Below are positions 1-8,696 of a DNA stretch of 64,000 bases, one piece after another. Each line of letters begins with the position of its first letter. Positions within the stretch are counted from its first letter, which is position 1. A program made the position numbers and the translations under genes. Origin of the DNA: Clostridium_AD sp050717535 (GTDB lineage Bacteria; Bacillota; Clostridia; Clostridiales; Clostridiaceae); contig NZ_JBOITM010000079.1 of NCBI RefSeq assembly GCF_050717535.1, forward strand, positions 1 to 64,000. The letters run 5' to 3'. The notes under the pieces were generated by a model. That model was given only the letters and a program-made list of their open reading frames with translations. It did no database searches and had not been told where the DNA came from.

Positions 1-272
1 ATCTTTCACTCCATCTATCTGCTACATTTACACCACTTGTTTTGAATAGTTTTGGGCTTCGTTTTGTATTGCAAACTTACCCACAAGCATATGCCTTATA
101 TGTAGTTTCTGTTCGTCAGACCAGAGTTTGGCCGCCGACTTCCTTCAGATTATCTGAGTAGTAGGATAATCTGAATTATCCGAGTAATACCCTTGTCTTA
201 AGCTATGCACTTGGCACTATTAACCCGCGCTAGGGACTTTCACCCATTAGATTGCACCCATGCCGGGCGCAC
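1..272 (-). mobile_element. Group IIC intron, 5' part (domain I onwards), cut by the window edge
   Basis: Read on the minus strand the element starts at 272 with GTGCGCCCGGCATGGGTGCA. This is nearly the 5' end of the Oceanobacillus iheyensis group IIC intron as I remember it. Further blocks of domain I match too: a TCTGAAGGAAG block near 145, GGTCTGACGAACA near 115-127 and a CATATAAGGC block near 90-100. The 3' part, including any reverse-transcriptase ORF and domains V and VI, would lie beyond base 1. The insertion point is directly behind the U-tract of the terminator at 279-317. Group IIC introns are known to target the DNA just downstream of terminator hairpins, so the position supports the class. 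The identification rests on remembered consensus, not on a folded structure. Confidence 0.9.
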
Positions 273-278
273 AACAAT

Positions 279-317
279 AAAAAAAGATTATACTTCACCA
301 AGTATAATCTTTTTTTC
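279..317 (-). terminator. Intrinsic terminator overlapping the camA stop codon
   Basis: On the minus strand the arms AAAAAGATTATACTT and AAGTATAATCTTTTT flank a GGTG loop and run into seven T residues. The left arm codes for the last residues of the methyltransferase and the right arm contains its TAA stop. The U-tract is followed within a few bases by the group II intron boundary at 272. Confidence 0.9.
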
Positions 318-2042
318 CTCTTCACTAAATTGAAAATAATCATATAAATAATTTTCGTCCTTGCCCTTAAAATCAATCATAATTGGCATGCATAATTTCA
401 TTAAATTATTTGGATAATACTCATAAGCATCTTCACCCAGTTTTTTTGCAAATGTTTTAAAGTAAAATTCATAGATTTTACTATTTAATAAATACAATAA
501 AAAATCATAAGTAAAGGGTACATCCTCCTTTAATATCAATGCATAAACATCAGCACTAAAATAACTTCCCTTGTCAAGGGCAAATCTATTACTACTGGCT
601 TTAAATGGGAATACTATTTTTTCACCTTCAAATATGTTTTGCTTTCTGCCCCATTGAAGCTCATACCATTTCCTAATACCTCTTTGACATTCTCTTCTTT
701 TTAATAGTTTTTCCCTATGCAACCCAATATGAGCTATTGCATTAGTATATTCTTTTGGGCTATGGATTAAATCTGAATATATTATATAACTATCTTCTCT
801 TGAAACCAAATTTTTTTCTATATAACTACTTTTAATCCATGGTTTTACTATATTTTTTTCTATGTTTTCGCTTATAACAATATCATTTTTCATTACAAAA
901 GCTTTATCACACCCTGTTATTATGCCTTGATAACTATTACACATATTACTTAGATGAGTAAAACTTCTTTCTTCAATTTTATTTATTATATTTCTCTCTT
1001 TTTCATCTATTAAAATCCAACCCTTGTTATTTAATTTGTTTTTATTAAGAAGAAAACTATTATATTCATTCCCATTTTTCAGAAATACACTATTGTAAAA
1101 TTCTTTTCTGTTTTTGCCTTTTATGTTTAATGGTTTCACAACTTCAATTTCACTATTCTCATCTTGATTATTTGTTATAAACAAAATTACTGGATCTATC
1201 CCTATATTTTTAAATGGTCTTATACCATAAAAATCAATGATTTTGTCTATAGTACATATATCTTTTAAAACCTTCCTCAAATCTTCTCCACTTGGTGATT
1301 CTAAAAAGTATCTTGAAGTAATAAAAGTCAACTTTCCACCCTTATTTAAGTCTTCTAATGCCTTTTTAAAAAAACAATAGGATAAATCTCCTTTATCTCT
1401 ATACACTTCCCTATACCTAATTTTCAAATATGAGGCATATTCCTTATCTATAGATTTTTTACCAACATAGGGTGGATTTCCTATGAAAATATCATATTTG
1501 AGTTCATTTTCATATAATAAAAAATCAACATTTAAAATATTACTACATATTCTGCCCTTACTTAAATCATATAAATCTATAGTTAGGATTTTTACAGCTA
1601 TATCGTCAATATCAAAACCATATAAGTTATGTGCTATTATATGTTCATCAATACTTTGATGGTCTAAATTCAATCCATTTTTCTCATTTATTTTGTTTAA
1701 ATTATCCATAAATAAATTTCTAAGAAGTTTAAAACAGCAAATTAATATATTTCCTGTACCACAAGAGGGATCCACAATTTTTATATAAGGATTCTCTATT
1801 ATCTGCTTCGCTTTTATAGTTTTCTCTACCATATAAGAGGATATTGGTCCTGGAGTGTAAACTGTACCTTTTTCTTTATTATTTTTAATAAACTCATAAT
1901 AAGCTTCACCAAAGCTTTTCTGATGTGTGAATTCTATTTCCCGTTTATAATTTTCTAATGCAGTTATTTTAAACATATCATCTATTGGACTTAAAATGAT
2001 ATTATATAATTCACATATTTTTTGTTTGAACAAATCCAACAT
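288..2042 (-). CDS. camA: CamA-like orphan DNA adenine (N6) methyltransferase
   Basis: 584-residue class I SAM-dependent N6-adenine methyltransferase. Motif I (DPSCGTG) is at residues 91-97 and the catalytic NPPY motif IV at 189-192. The C-terminal half looks like a target-recognition domain, with the blocks YQGIITGCDKAF and GIRKWYELQWGR. These blocks, and the stretch after NPPY, agree closely with my memory of CamA from C. difficile (577 residues), which methylates the last A of CAAAAA and affects sporulation and biofilm. No restriction endonuclease lies beside it, so it looks like an orphan enzyme. The ATG at 2042 follows GGTGGGG at good spacing. The gene is monocistronic, with its own terminator. 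Family assignment is firm; the same target site is an inference. Confidence 0.85.
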   Translation of the reverse strand: MLDLFKQKICELYNIILSPIDDMFKITALENYKREIEFTHQKSFGEAYYEFIKNNKEKGTVYTPGPISSYMVEKTIKAKQIIENPYIKIVDPSCGTGNILICCFKLLRNLFMDNLNKINEKNGLNLDHQSIDEHIIAHNLYGFDIDDIAVKILTIDLYDLSKGRICSNILNVDFLLYENELKYDIFIGNPPYVGKKSIDKEYASYLKIRYREVYRDKGDLSYCFFKKALEDLNKGGKLTFITSRYFLESPSGEDLRKVLKDICTIDKIIDFYGIRPFKNIGIDPVILFITNNQDENSEIEVVKPLNIKGKNRKEFYNSVFLKNGNEYNSFLLNKNKLNNKGWILIDEKERNIINKIEERSFTHLSNMCNSYQGIITGCDKAFVMKNDIVISENIEKNIVKPWIKSSYIEKNLVSREDSYIIYSDLIHSPKEYTNAIAHIGLHREKLLKRRECQRGIRKWYELQWGRKQNIFEGEKIVFPFKASSNRFALDKGSYFSADVYALILKEDVPFTYDFLLYLLNSKIYEFYFKTFAKKLGEDAYEYYPNNLMKLCMPIMIDFKGKDENYLYDYFQFSEEEKKIILGEV

Positions 2043-2180
2043 TTATTATTCCCCACCTATCTGAAACTTAAAAGTCTTTTAAAGTATATCATAAATGCCC
2101 ACTATGGTGAACTATATAGTACTTAATTTATTTTCATATACCTAATAGTAAATCATCATTTTCTATTATTAAATGTCAAT

Positions 2181-2226
2181 AAAAAACTGCGAACTCATAG
2201 TTTTTACATACTGAAAATTCACAGTT
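2181..2226 (-). terminator. Probable terminator behind the cyclodeaminase gene
   Basis: Minus-strand arms AACTGTGAA and TTCGCAGTT (nine pairs including one G-U) enclose a loop of about 24 bases and are followed by six T residues. It sits 24 bases after the stop at 2250 and separates fchA from camA. Confidence 0.6.
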
Positions 2227-2249
2227 AATTATATTTTATTAAACAACTC

Positions 2250-2885
2250 TTACATGCTTTCATTAACAATAGATAATATTTCATCTCTTTTTATTCTTCC
2301 TTTTTTTACTAATTCATCACATTTTGTTTTAATCTCGCGTTTATAAGTTTCATCTTTGAGACTAGAGAGATTTATTTTAACATTCAAAATTGCACTTTCA
2401 ATGGATGCTTGAAGCATTAAAGCAGAAACTCCAGCATCTGATATTGCATTTTTATTACCTAACTCTGCTGCAGTTTTAACATATCCATATATTTTGTATG
2501 ATTCCTCTGCAACACTTAAAGGAATTTCCAATGCCTTTTGATATCCTTCTTGAATTTTTGCGCTTCTTACTTTCTTTTGATCTTCTGTTTCCTTTGGAAG
2601 TTTAAAAGCTGCCATTAGAATTAAAAAGAACTCTGTATCTTTGTTCATTAGCTCTAAAAATTTGTCCTCATGCATAAGACATTGCTCTAAATCTTTGTCC
2701 ACAAGCATTTTATCTTTATCGCTATATTCATTGTAAGCCTTCTTACCTACAGTTAAATTGAACACCATAGCACCTAATGCACTGGCCAGTGATGCACCAA
2801 GAGCCGCAACACTTCCACCTCCTGGTGCAGGCGAATTCGAACCTAACTCATTAATAAATTTTTTAACAGTTTTTTCATCTAACAT
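2250..2885 (-). CDS. fchA: Methenyl/formimino-tetrahydrofolate cyclodeaminase-family protein
   Basis: 211-residue protein of the FTCD_C family. The N-terminal signature APGGGSVAALGASLASALG is clear and the all-helical length is normal for stand-alone clostridial FchA proteins. The family performs formimino-THF cyclodeamination or methenyl-THF cyclohydrolysis in one-carbon metabolism. The start is the ATG at 2885, eight bases behind GAAAGGAG; an in-frame codon at 2912 would add nine residues but lacks a good ribosome site. It follows the decayed hutH by 45 bases, so it was probably once part of a histidine-degradation unit, where formiminoglutamate carbon enters the folate pool. It looks intact, so its present role may be general folate metabolism. 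Confidence 0.85.
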   Translation of the reverse strand: MLDEKTVKKFINELGSNSPAPGGGSVAALGASLASALGAMVFNLTVGKKAYNEYSDKDKMLVDKDLEQCLMHEDKFLELMNKDTEFFLILMAAFKLPKETEDQKKVRSAKIQEGYQKALEIPLSVAEESYKIYGYVKTAAELGNKNAISDAGVSALMLQASIESAILNVKINLSSLKDETYKREIKTKCDELVKKGRIKRDEILSIVNESM

Positions 2886-2930
2886 GCTGTATTCTCCTTT
2901 CTCAAAACGCAATTCGTTTATTGTTTTAAT

Positions 2931-4231
2931 TTAAACTAATACCTTAACCTTTTGTTCAACTCTTTCAACAATAGAACCATCTGCAATTAAATTAGTAACC
3001 TTATCTAATTAATATACATAACTTTATCACTTTCAATAAAATCCACATTTTCCCGTACAACTTTATAAGCTTCCTTTGTCCCTAACCCTAGTGTATATCC
3101 TTCCCTAAAGTCTATAGCTTGGCAGGCTTCCATAATCTCAGTTGCTAAAACTCTTTGAACATTTTCAATAATATCTCTACCTTTTCTTGCTGCTATAGTT
3201 CCCATACTTACGTGATCCTCTTGATTGGCAGATGAGGGAATAGAGTCAACGGAAGCTGGATGTGCTAAAATCTTGTTTTCAGACACTAAGGCTGCTGCAG
3301 CATATTGAGTTATCATAAACCCAGAGTTTAAACCACCTTCTTTTACCAAAAAAGCTGGTAAATCATTTAATTGGTAATTGATAAGTCTCTCCAGTCTTCT
3401 TTCTGAAATACTTGCCATCTCAGCCATTGCTATTCCTAAAAAGTCAAAACTTATTGCCATAGGTTCAGCATTAAAATTCCCTCCAGAAATGACATCTCCC
3501 TCTTCCGTAACTATTGGATTATCTGTAACTGAATTAATTTCAATTTCAACCTCATTTTCAACGTATTTTAATGCATCTTTGCTTGCACCATGAACTTGAG
3601 GTACACACCTTAATGAATAGGCATCTTGCACTCTAATCTCGCCTTGAGAGGTTATAAATGTACTTCCCTCAGTAAGATTCAGGATATTTTTAGCTGTTTG
3701 AATCTGACCCTTGTGAGGCCTTATGTCATGTGTCCTAGGATCGAAGGCATCTTTTACACCCCGTAGTGCTTCTATGCTTAATGCTGCAGCAATATCACTT
3801 ATTTTCAATAGATTTATACTATCATATACTGCTAGCGCACCCACTGCAGTCATAACTTGTGTTCCATTAATAAGTGCCAACCCTTCTTTAGCTGTAAGCT
3901 CTACAATTTCTATATTTGCTTTTTTCATAGCTTCTTTTCTTGGCAAGATATTCCCTTCAAATTCCGCTTCTCCATCTCCAAGCATTGGTATAACCATATG
4001 AGCTAATGGAGCTAAATCTCCTGATGCTCCAAGTGATCCCTTTTCAGAAATTATTGGATTTACGCCTTTATTAATCATTTCTATTAATGTTTTTACTGTA
4101 CTTAGCCTTATTCCAGAATATCCTTTTGCAAGAGCATTTGCCCTTAGTAACATTATAGTTTTTACAATTTCATTTGAAAAACACTTTCCCGTTCCACAAG
4201 TTGGAACAATAACTTTAAATAAGTTATAAAT
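2931..4231 (-). pseudogene. hutH: Histidine ammonia-lyase pseudogene: 5' deletion plus 3' frameshift
   Basis: The reading frame is open from 4231 to 3005 and is unmistakably HutH. It has MLLRANALAKGYSG, the MIO-forming Ala-Ser-Gly in GSLGASGDLAPL, and SANQEDHVSMG. Recognisable homology begins only a few codons after 4231 (TCGTGKCFSNEIV), so roughly the first 100 residues of a normal ~510-residue HutH are absent, including the region of the catalytic Tyr near residue 53. The frame is blocked upstream by a TAA at 4232-4234, right beside the transporter stop at 4236. At the other end a TAG at 3005 cuts the protein. One frame away the native tail continues (LDKVTNLIADGSIVERVEQ) to a TAA at 2931, which indicates a single-base deletion near 3008. 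A truncated product could start at ATG 4153 but should be inactive. Confidence 0.9.
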
Positions 4232-4235
4232 TTAA

Positions 4236-5096
4236 TTATTCTCTTGTTAATATAAATACAGACATTAAAATCAATATACTTCCAATTACAATCCTAGCTG
4301 ATATAGACTCCCCTAAAATTAGTATTCCTAATGTTAATGCAACAATAGGTTCAATTGTGCTAAAAATTGACGCCTTAGATGGACCTATAATTCTGACTCC
4401 CTCTAAAAATGCCATTAGTGCAACTACCGTAGATATTAATGCTAATAATAAAATTGCTACCATTGCATAAAAAGATATATGCATATTGAAATTACTAGTA
4501 GAAATTGCTGCTATAAACATTACAACTGCGGACGCACATGAGATATAAAATGTTAAAACGTAACTGTTAATACTCCTAAATTCTTTATGAGATGCACCTA
4601 GCACATATAATGAATATAGCACTGCAGCTATACCTGCCAGTATTACCCCTAATAAATTGAAAGTATCACTCCCACTATCAATTAAAATAAAAATACCTAT
4701 TGTGGAAATAATCAAAGATATGATTTTTCTAGTGTAGATTTTTTCTTTATAAAACAAATATGAAAATAAAGTAACAATAGCAGGATATGTATAGAAAATC
4801 ATAGTTGCCATTCCAATACTTATATAATTATAGGACATAAATAAACTTGTGGACGTAAATGCAAATCCAAACACACCTATTATTAGCACTAAAATTATTT
4901 GTTTTTTAGCTAATTTAAGTGATATTCCTTTAGATTTCAAATAATATAAAAGCATAATTGCTGCAAAAAAAAATCTTAAAAATAATGTGGTATATGTATT
5001 AGCACCTCCTCTATACGATAATTTTGCAAGTATTGGCATAATACCAAAAGAAATAGCAGATAAAACAATATATAAAATTCCTTTTGTTTTTTCCAA
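4236..5096 (-). CDS. EamA/DMT-family membrane transporter
   Basis: 286-residue protein with about ten hydrophobic helices arranged as two EamA halves (roughly residues 5-140 and 150-284), the architecture of drug/metabolite exporters of the DMT superfamily. The C-terminal half has the typical STIEPIVALTLGILILGE segment. The substrate cannot be told from sequence. The start is TTG at 5096, preceded by GGGGGG five bases upstream; the ATG further upstream is in another frame. The stop at 4236 lies only a few bases from the broken 5' end of hutH, so the deletion that removed the hutH start ends here, and hutH is now read only by transcription through this gene. Confidence 0.85.
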   Translation of the reverse strand: MEKTKGILYIVLSAISFGIMPILAKLSYRGGANTYTTLFLRFFFAAIMLLYYLKSKGISLKLAKKQIILVLIIGVFGFAFTSTSLFMSYNYISIGMATMIFYTYPAIVTLFSYLFYKEKIYTRKIISLIISTIGIFILIDSGSDTFNLLGVILAGIAAVLYSLYVLGASHKEFRSINSYVLTFYISCASAVVMFIAAISTSNFNMHISFYAMVAILLLALISTVVALMAFLEGVRIIGPSKASIFSTIEPIVALTLGILILGESISARIVIGSILILMSVFILTRE

Positions 5097-5220
5097 AGTA
5101 ATCCCCCCATTTTAATAAAAGATGCATAAAATAATAATCTCATGCTTTTAAATTGTATCATCTTTATATTAAGTTTTCATCTTTTAATCATAAATTTATA
5201 ATTAATATTATTAAAGCGCT

Positions 5221-5260
5221 TAAAAACCCTAGGCCTGCATGCAGACCTAGGGTTTTTAAA
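5221..5260 (-). terminator. Terminator of the nitroreductase gene (strong, symmetric hairpin)
   Basis: AAAAACCCTAGGC / ACCTAGGGTTTTT arms enclose CTGCATGCAG. On the minus strand the hairpin ends in a T tract 30 bases after the stop at 5289. It closes the last transcription unit of the polysaccharide locus. Its symmetry would also let it act on the plus strand. Confidence 0.85.
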
Positions 5261-5288
5261 AATCAACCAAAACCTTTTTTAAATACTT

Positions 5289-5828
5289 CTAAGAATAAGC
5301 ATTATCCCATGTATTTAAAAACACAAAATCACTGACAGCTTTTTTATCATTATGTTCTTTACTTTCAGCAATTTCTCCAATAGGTGTCATGGCAACTACT
5401 TTGTATTTTTGTGGAATGGATAAAGTGCTTTTAATGATATCTTCATGGATTGCAGCAATCCAACATGTTCCATATCCCTCATTAGTAGCTGATAAAACAA
5501 AATGTTCTAAAGCTATGGCACTATCCACTAAATAATACTCTTTGTTTTCTACTTGGCCAGAATCATTAGGATCTGAAACTATAACTACAGTCATTGGTGC
5601 ATCTAATATTGACTGAGCTGCAGAATTATCCTTATTAATTATAGACTTTGAAATTTGTTCTAATTTCTCTTTTTCATCAACTAGAATAAGCTTATAAGAA
5701 GTATTGTTTTTCCATGAAGGGGCCATCATTGTTGCATTAATCATTCTAGCTAATTTTTCATTATCTATTGGGGTATTCCTAAATTTTTTAATACTTTTCC
5801 TTGTTTTAACTACATCATAAAATTCCAT
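5289..5828 (-). CDS. Nitroreductase-family FMN protein
   Basis: 179-residue nitroreductase fold. The N-terminal TRKSIKKF motif holds the FMN-phosphate-binding Arg/Lys-Ser-Ile pattern, MMAPSWKNNTSYKLILV is the usual second block, and EGYGTCWIAAI is the characteristic Gly-x-Gly-x-Cys-Trp segment. Members reduce nitro groups, quinones or enones with NAD(P)H through bound FMN. The exact substrate is unknown. The ATG at 5828 follows AAAGGAG. It lies 53 bases behind the glycosyltransferase gene with no hairpin between, so it may be read as the last gene of that unit, although nothing ties it to polysaccharide chemistry. Confidence 0.85.
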   Translation of the reverse strand: MEFYDVVKTRKSIKKFRNTPIDNEKLARMINATMMAPSWKNNTSYKLILVDEKEKLEQISKSIINKDNSAAQSILDAPMTVVIVSDPNDSGQVENKEYYLVDSAIALEHFVLSATNEGYGTCWIAAIHEDIIKSTLSIPQKYKVVAMTPIGEIAESKEHNDKKAVSDFVFLNTWDNAYS

Positions 5829-5881
5829 AAAATCACACTCCTTTAATTTTAGTATGTGTAATTTTCAAACAAAAAATGTAA

Positions 5882-6979
5882 TTATTTTTTTATTATATTT
5901 TTATAAATTTTTAGATAACTTTCCCAAAACTTTTCTATGGTGAATCTTTTTACAACTATATTATATAAATTTTCACCTTTTCCTTTTAAATTATTCACAT
6001 CAAAATAGGCTGCTTTCATAGCATTATAAATACTTTCATTACTTCGGCTTTCTATTTTATATCCACTATTTACATCCAATATACACTCTAAATCTCCAAC
6101 CTCAGTATAAATTGTGGCTTTCTTTACAATTCCTGATTCTAAAACAGTTAACGGTGGTGCTCCACCCTCACTTAAAGAAGCCAAAACACTAACATTAGAA
6201 CAATTTATATAGTCTATAGGGTTTGTTACATTTCCAACCATAATAACTTTATTTTCTAGTTTTAAATCCACTATTAATTTTTCTAGCTGGGGTCGCAACT
6301 CCCCCTCACCAACTAAAAGCAATTTTACATCATCAAACTGGAGTGTTAATTTACTAAAGGCCAGCATTACTCCCCTATGGTTTTTTATAGGATGTAATCT
6401 TGCAACCATAGCATATACAAAATCCAGTTGGTTTAATTTTAAATTATTTCTCATATCTTCTGCTGAGGTCACAATATCAATTTTCTTTATATCTATGCCG
6501 TTGTTTACAACCGCTTTATTTCCTTTAAATTTTTTTTCCTCTAATAACTTCTTTAAATTATTGGATACACAAATATAATTATTAAAGCTCTTTAACCCCT
6601 TAATACTAAGAGGAGTAAAAATATAATATTTTATTTTATTATTAAGAAAATCATATCTAAAATCACTGTGAACTACAGCTACTGTAGGTACCTTTATTTT
6701 TCTTTTTAAAATTAAATGCATTAAAAATGGTTTTGCTCCATGAAAATTTACTATACTTATGGAATTATTGTTTATGAATTCAATAAGTTCCATATTATTA
6801 AGCTTTTTAGTGAAAAGTTTATATCCAATATCCATAGCTTTAACTTTTGAGTAAAGTGGACCTTCTCCTACACAGCCAATTATATTTTCAAAATTACTAT
6901 TACATTTATTGCATATGTTTAATACGTGGTTTCCACCCCCTCCATTGTCATTGCCAGATATGATATGTAAAACTTTAAT
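5882..6979 (-). CDS. GT4 glycosyltransferase with a probable ATT start codon
   Basis: Family 4 (GT-B) glycosyltransferase. The C-terminal nucleotide-sugar domain is clear: YAMVARLHPIKNH near the domain start, VGEGELRPQLE, and the donor-binding SEGGAPPLTVLESG. The first ATG in frame (6835) would give only 317 residues and remove the acceptor-side Gly-rich loop. Upstream the same frame stays open and codes for KVLHIISGNDNGGGGNHVL, exactly the expected N-terminus. There is no ATG, GTG or TTG in that part. ATT at 6979 stands where a start belongs, eight bases behind a perfect AGGAGG, giving 365 residues. Either ATT is used or the ATG was mutated. It follows the TagA-type gene by 31 bases. Confidence 0.8.
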   Translation of the reverse strand: MKVLHIISGNDNGGGGNHVLNICNKCNSNFENIIGCVGEGPLYSKVKAMDIGYKLFTKKLNNMELIEFINNNSISIVNFHGAKPFLMHLILKRKIKVPTVAVVHSDFRYDFLNNKIKYYIFTPLSIKGLKSFNNYICVSNNLKKLLEEKKFKGNKAVVNNGIDIKKIDIVTSAEDMRNNLKLNQLDFVYAMVARLHPIKNHRGVMLAFSKLTLQFDDVKLLLVGEGELRPQLEKLIVDLKLENKVIMVGNVTNPIDYINCSNVSVLASLSEGGAPPLTVLESGIVKKATIYTEVGDLECILDVNSGYKIESRSNESIYNAMKAAYFDVNNLKGKGENLYNIVVKRFTIEKFWESYLKIYKNIIKK

Positions 6980-7010
6980 GTGGCTCGCCTCCTCATACTC
7001 ATCTTTATAT

Positions 7011-7730
7011 TTATTCTCGCTTGTACTTATCCTTTAAAACCATTAAAATAAACTTAGGTATAGATACCAATCTTTTAATTCTAAAGGGCTCTTTTACAAC
7101 CCTATATAACCATTCCATTCCTATATTTATCATCCATTTTGGTGCCCGCTTAAGGTTACCAGCTATAATGTCAAAACTTCCTCCAACTCCCATAAACACA
7201 CTGCATGGAAGTCTGTCCATATACTTTGCTATGAATAACTCTTGCCTTGGGCATCCCATTGCGACAAATATTACTTTAGGACTAACTTTTTCTATTTCCT
7301 CCAATAATTCTTCACAGTTGTCCAAATCGAAATATCCATCATGACTGCCTAAAACATTTAATTTCCGATATTTGGTTTGTAAATTAATATTACACATATC
7401 AACTGTTTTCTTTGTAGAACCTAACAAATATATCCCAAGGTTTTCCTTTTCACATTTTTTCACTAAACAATCCATGAGCTCTATACCCGCAATTTTTTCT
7501 TTCACAGGTTGCCCTACTATTTTTGAACATATTACAGTGCTAATTCCATCTGGAATAATGATAGAACTTTCACTAGTGAAATTGTCTAGCAAGATATTAT
7601 TTTGTAGTCCGCTGTTTAGAACCTCTGGATTTCCTGAAACAATATGTACTTTTTCAAAATTATTTATACTCCTCAGTAATGCTTCTATGTTGTCATTAAA
7701 AATTTTATATTGAAAAATCATTGTTGTCAT
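7011..7730 (-). CDS. WecG/TagA/CpsF-family glycosyltransferase
   Basis: 239-residue GT26 enzyme. Family members transfer ManNAc or ManNAcA-type residues to an undecaprenyl-linked first sugar in teichoic-acid, ECA or capsule synthesis. Recognisable features are GISTVICSKIVGQPVKEKIAGIE-like N-terminal block, the LLGSTKKTVD segment, VSPKVIFVAMGCPRQELFI and GVGGSFDIIAGNLKRAP, the highly conserved C-terminal signature. The length is standard. The ATG at 7730 follows TTGGAGGAG. It lies between the initiating sugar-phosphate transferase and a GT4 gene, so it most likely adds the second sugar of the repeat unit on the cytoplasmic membrane face. Confidence 0.88.
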   Translation of the reverse strand: MTTMIFQYKIFNDNIEALLRSINNFEKVHIVSGNPEVLNSGLQNNILLDNFTSESSIIIPDGISTVICSKIVGQPVKEKIAGIELMDCLVKKCEKENLGIYLLGSTKKTVDMCNINLQTKYRKLNVLGSHDGYFDLDNCEELLEEIEKVSPKVIFVAMGCPRQELFIAKYMDRLPCSVFMGVGGSFDIIAGNLKRAPKWMINIGMEWLYRVVKEPFRIKRLVSIPKFILMVLKDKYKRE

Positions 7731-7807
7731 AAAACTCCTCCAAATAATCTACTTTTTTTTAAAAACTTCAGTATATATAATGTTTAAACTAACTATTTTT
7801 ACAATTA

Positions 7808-8464
7808 TTAATAAGCTCCTTCTTTTTTAAATACAGATAACACTGTTAAAAAGAGAATCTTTATGTCAAATACCACAGAGAAATCCATAATATATTTCAA
7901 ATCATAAAAAATAGTTTTTCCCAGTTCAATTTCTCCTCTTCCACTAATCTGTGCAAGCCCAGTAATCCCTGGTAAAACTAGAAATCTTTGACGATAGCTT
8001 TCTGGATAATAATTAACTACTTCTGGTATTTCAGGTCTCGGGCCTACGAGACTCATTTGTCCAAACAAGACATTAAAAAGTTGTGGAATTTCATCTAAGC
8101 TACTACGTCTTAAAAAGTTCCCAAGCTTAGTTATTCTATTGTCAGACTTACTTTGAAATACAAAATTTTCTAAATCATTTGGATCTATATTGAGTTCTCT
8201 TTTACTTTCAGCTTGAACTATCATAGTTCTAAATTTAAAAATAGTAAAATCCTTACCATCCTTACCAACTCTAACTTGTTTAAATATAGATGGTCCTTTA
8301 GAATCTAATTTAATAGCAATAATAATAATTAAATATATAGGTGATAATATAATTATACCAAGCATTGATAATATTATATCCATTAATCTCTTGAGAGTGA
8401 ATTGAAACTTTTTATTCTCAATGTATATTTTCTTGTCTATATTTATAGTGTTACTATTATTCAT
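7808..8464 (-). CDS. Initiating undecaprenyl-phosphate sugar-1-phosphate transferase
   Basis: 218-residue PF02397 bacterial sugar transferase (PglC/WcaJ catalytic-domain type). There is one N-terminal membrane hairpin (residues about 26-50, LMDIILSMLGIIILSPIYLI). It is followed by FKFRTM, LRRSSLDEIPQLFNVL, SLVGPRPE and LPGITGLAQISGRG, the family's catalytic blocks. The enzyme moves a sugar phosphate from a UDP-sugar to undecaprenyl phosphate and so starts the lipid-linked repeat unit. It lacks the extra four-helix domain of long WcaJ-type members. It begins a new transcription unit, since a terminator at 8629-8673 precedes it, and heads sugar transferase-TagA-GT4-nitroreductase. Confidence 0.9.
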   Translation of the reverse strand: MNNSNTINIDKKIYIENKKFQFTLKRLMDIILSMLGIIILSPIYLIIIIAIKLDSKGPSIFKQVRVGKDGKDFTIFKFRTMIVQAESKRELNIDPNDLENFVFQSKSDNRITKLGNFLRRSSLDEIPQLFNVLFGQMSLVGPRPEIPEVVNYYPESYRQRFLVLPGITGLAQISGRGEIELGKTIFYDLKYIMDFSVVFDIKILFLTVLSVFKKEGAY

Positions 8465-8628
8465 CGTTTATTCCTACCTTCTCCTGCATATTTAAGTGAG
8501 ATATCAATTTTTTTACATTTATTTGTACACTAATAATATCATATTTTATTATTTACAACAACTATCATAACATCAGTGGTCACATCAAAATAATCTCATG
8601 TTTTTTTACGAAATACAACAGACTAGAC

Positions 8629-8673
8629 AATTCAAAAGGGGTATATCAAAGTAAGACATACCCCTTCTGAATT
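8629..8673 (-). terminator. Terminator of the GT4/Wzy unit
   Basis: Minus-strand arms AATTCAGAAGGGGTAT and ATACCCCTTTTGAATT around a 13-base loop, 23 bases after the stop at 8697. One internal mismatch. There is no long T tract, so efficiency may be moderate. It divides the large middle unit from the one that starts with the initiating transferase. Confidence 0.7.
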
Positions 8674-8696
8674 ATAATTAAATTTTAATGTATGAT

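Noticed and set aside
288..2042. A complete restriction-modification system
   Set aside because: No endonuclease or specificity gene is beside the methyltransferase, and its sequence fits the orphan CamA type.
4976..5161. 61-codon frame upstream of the transporter
   Set aside because: Overlaps the true TTG start in another frame; the ATG lies inside the transporter's ribosome site.
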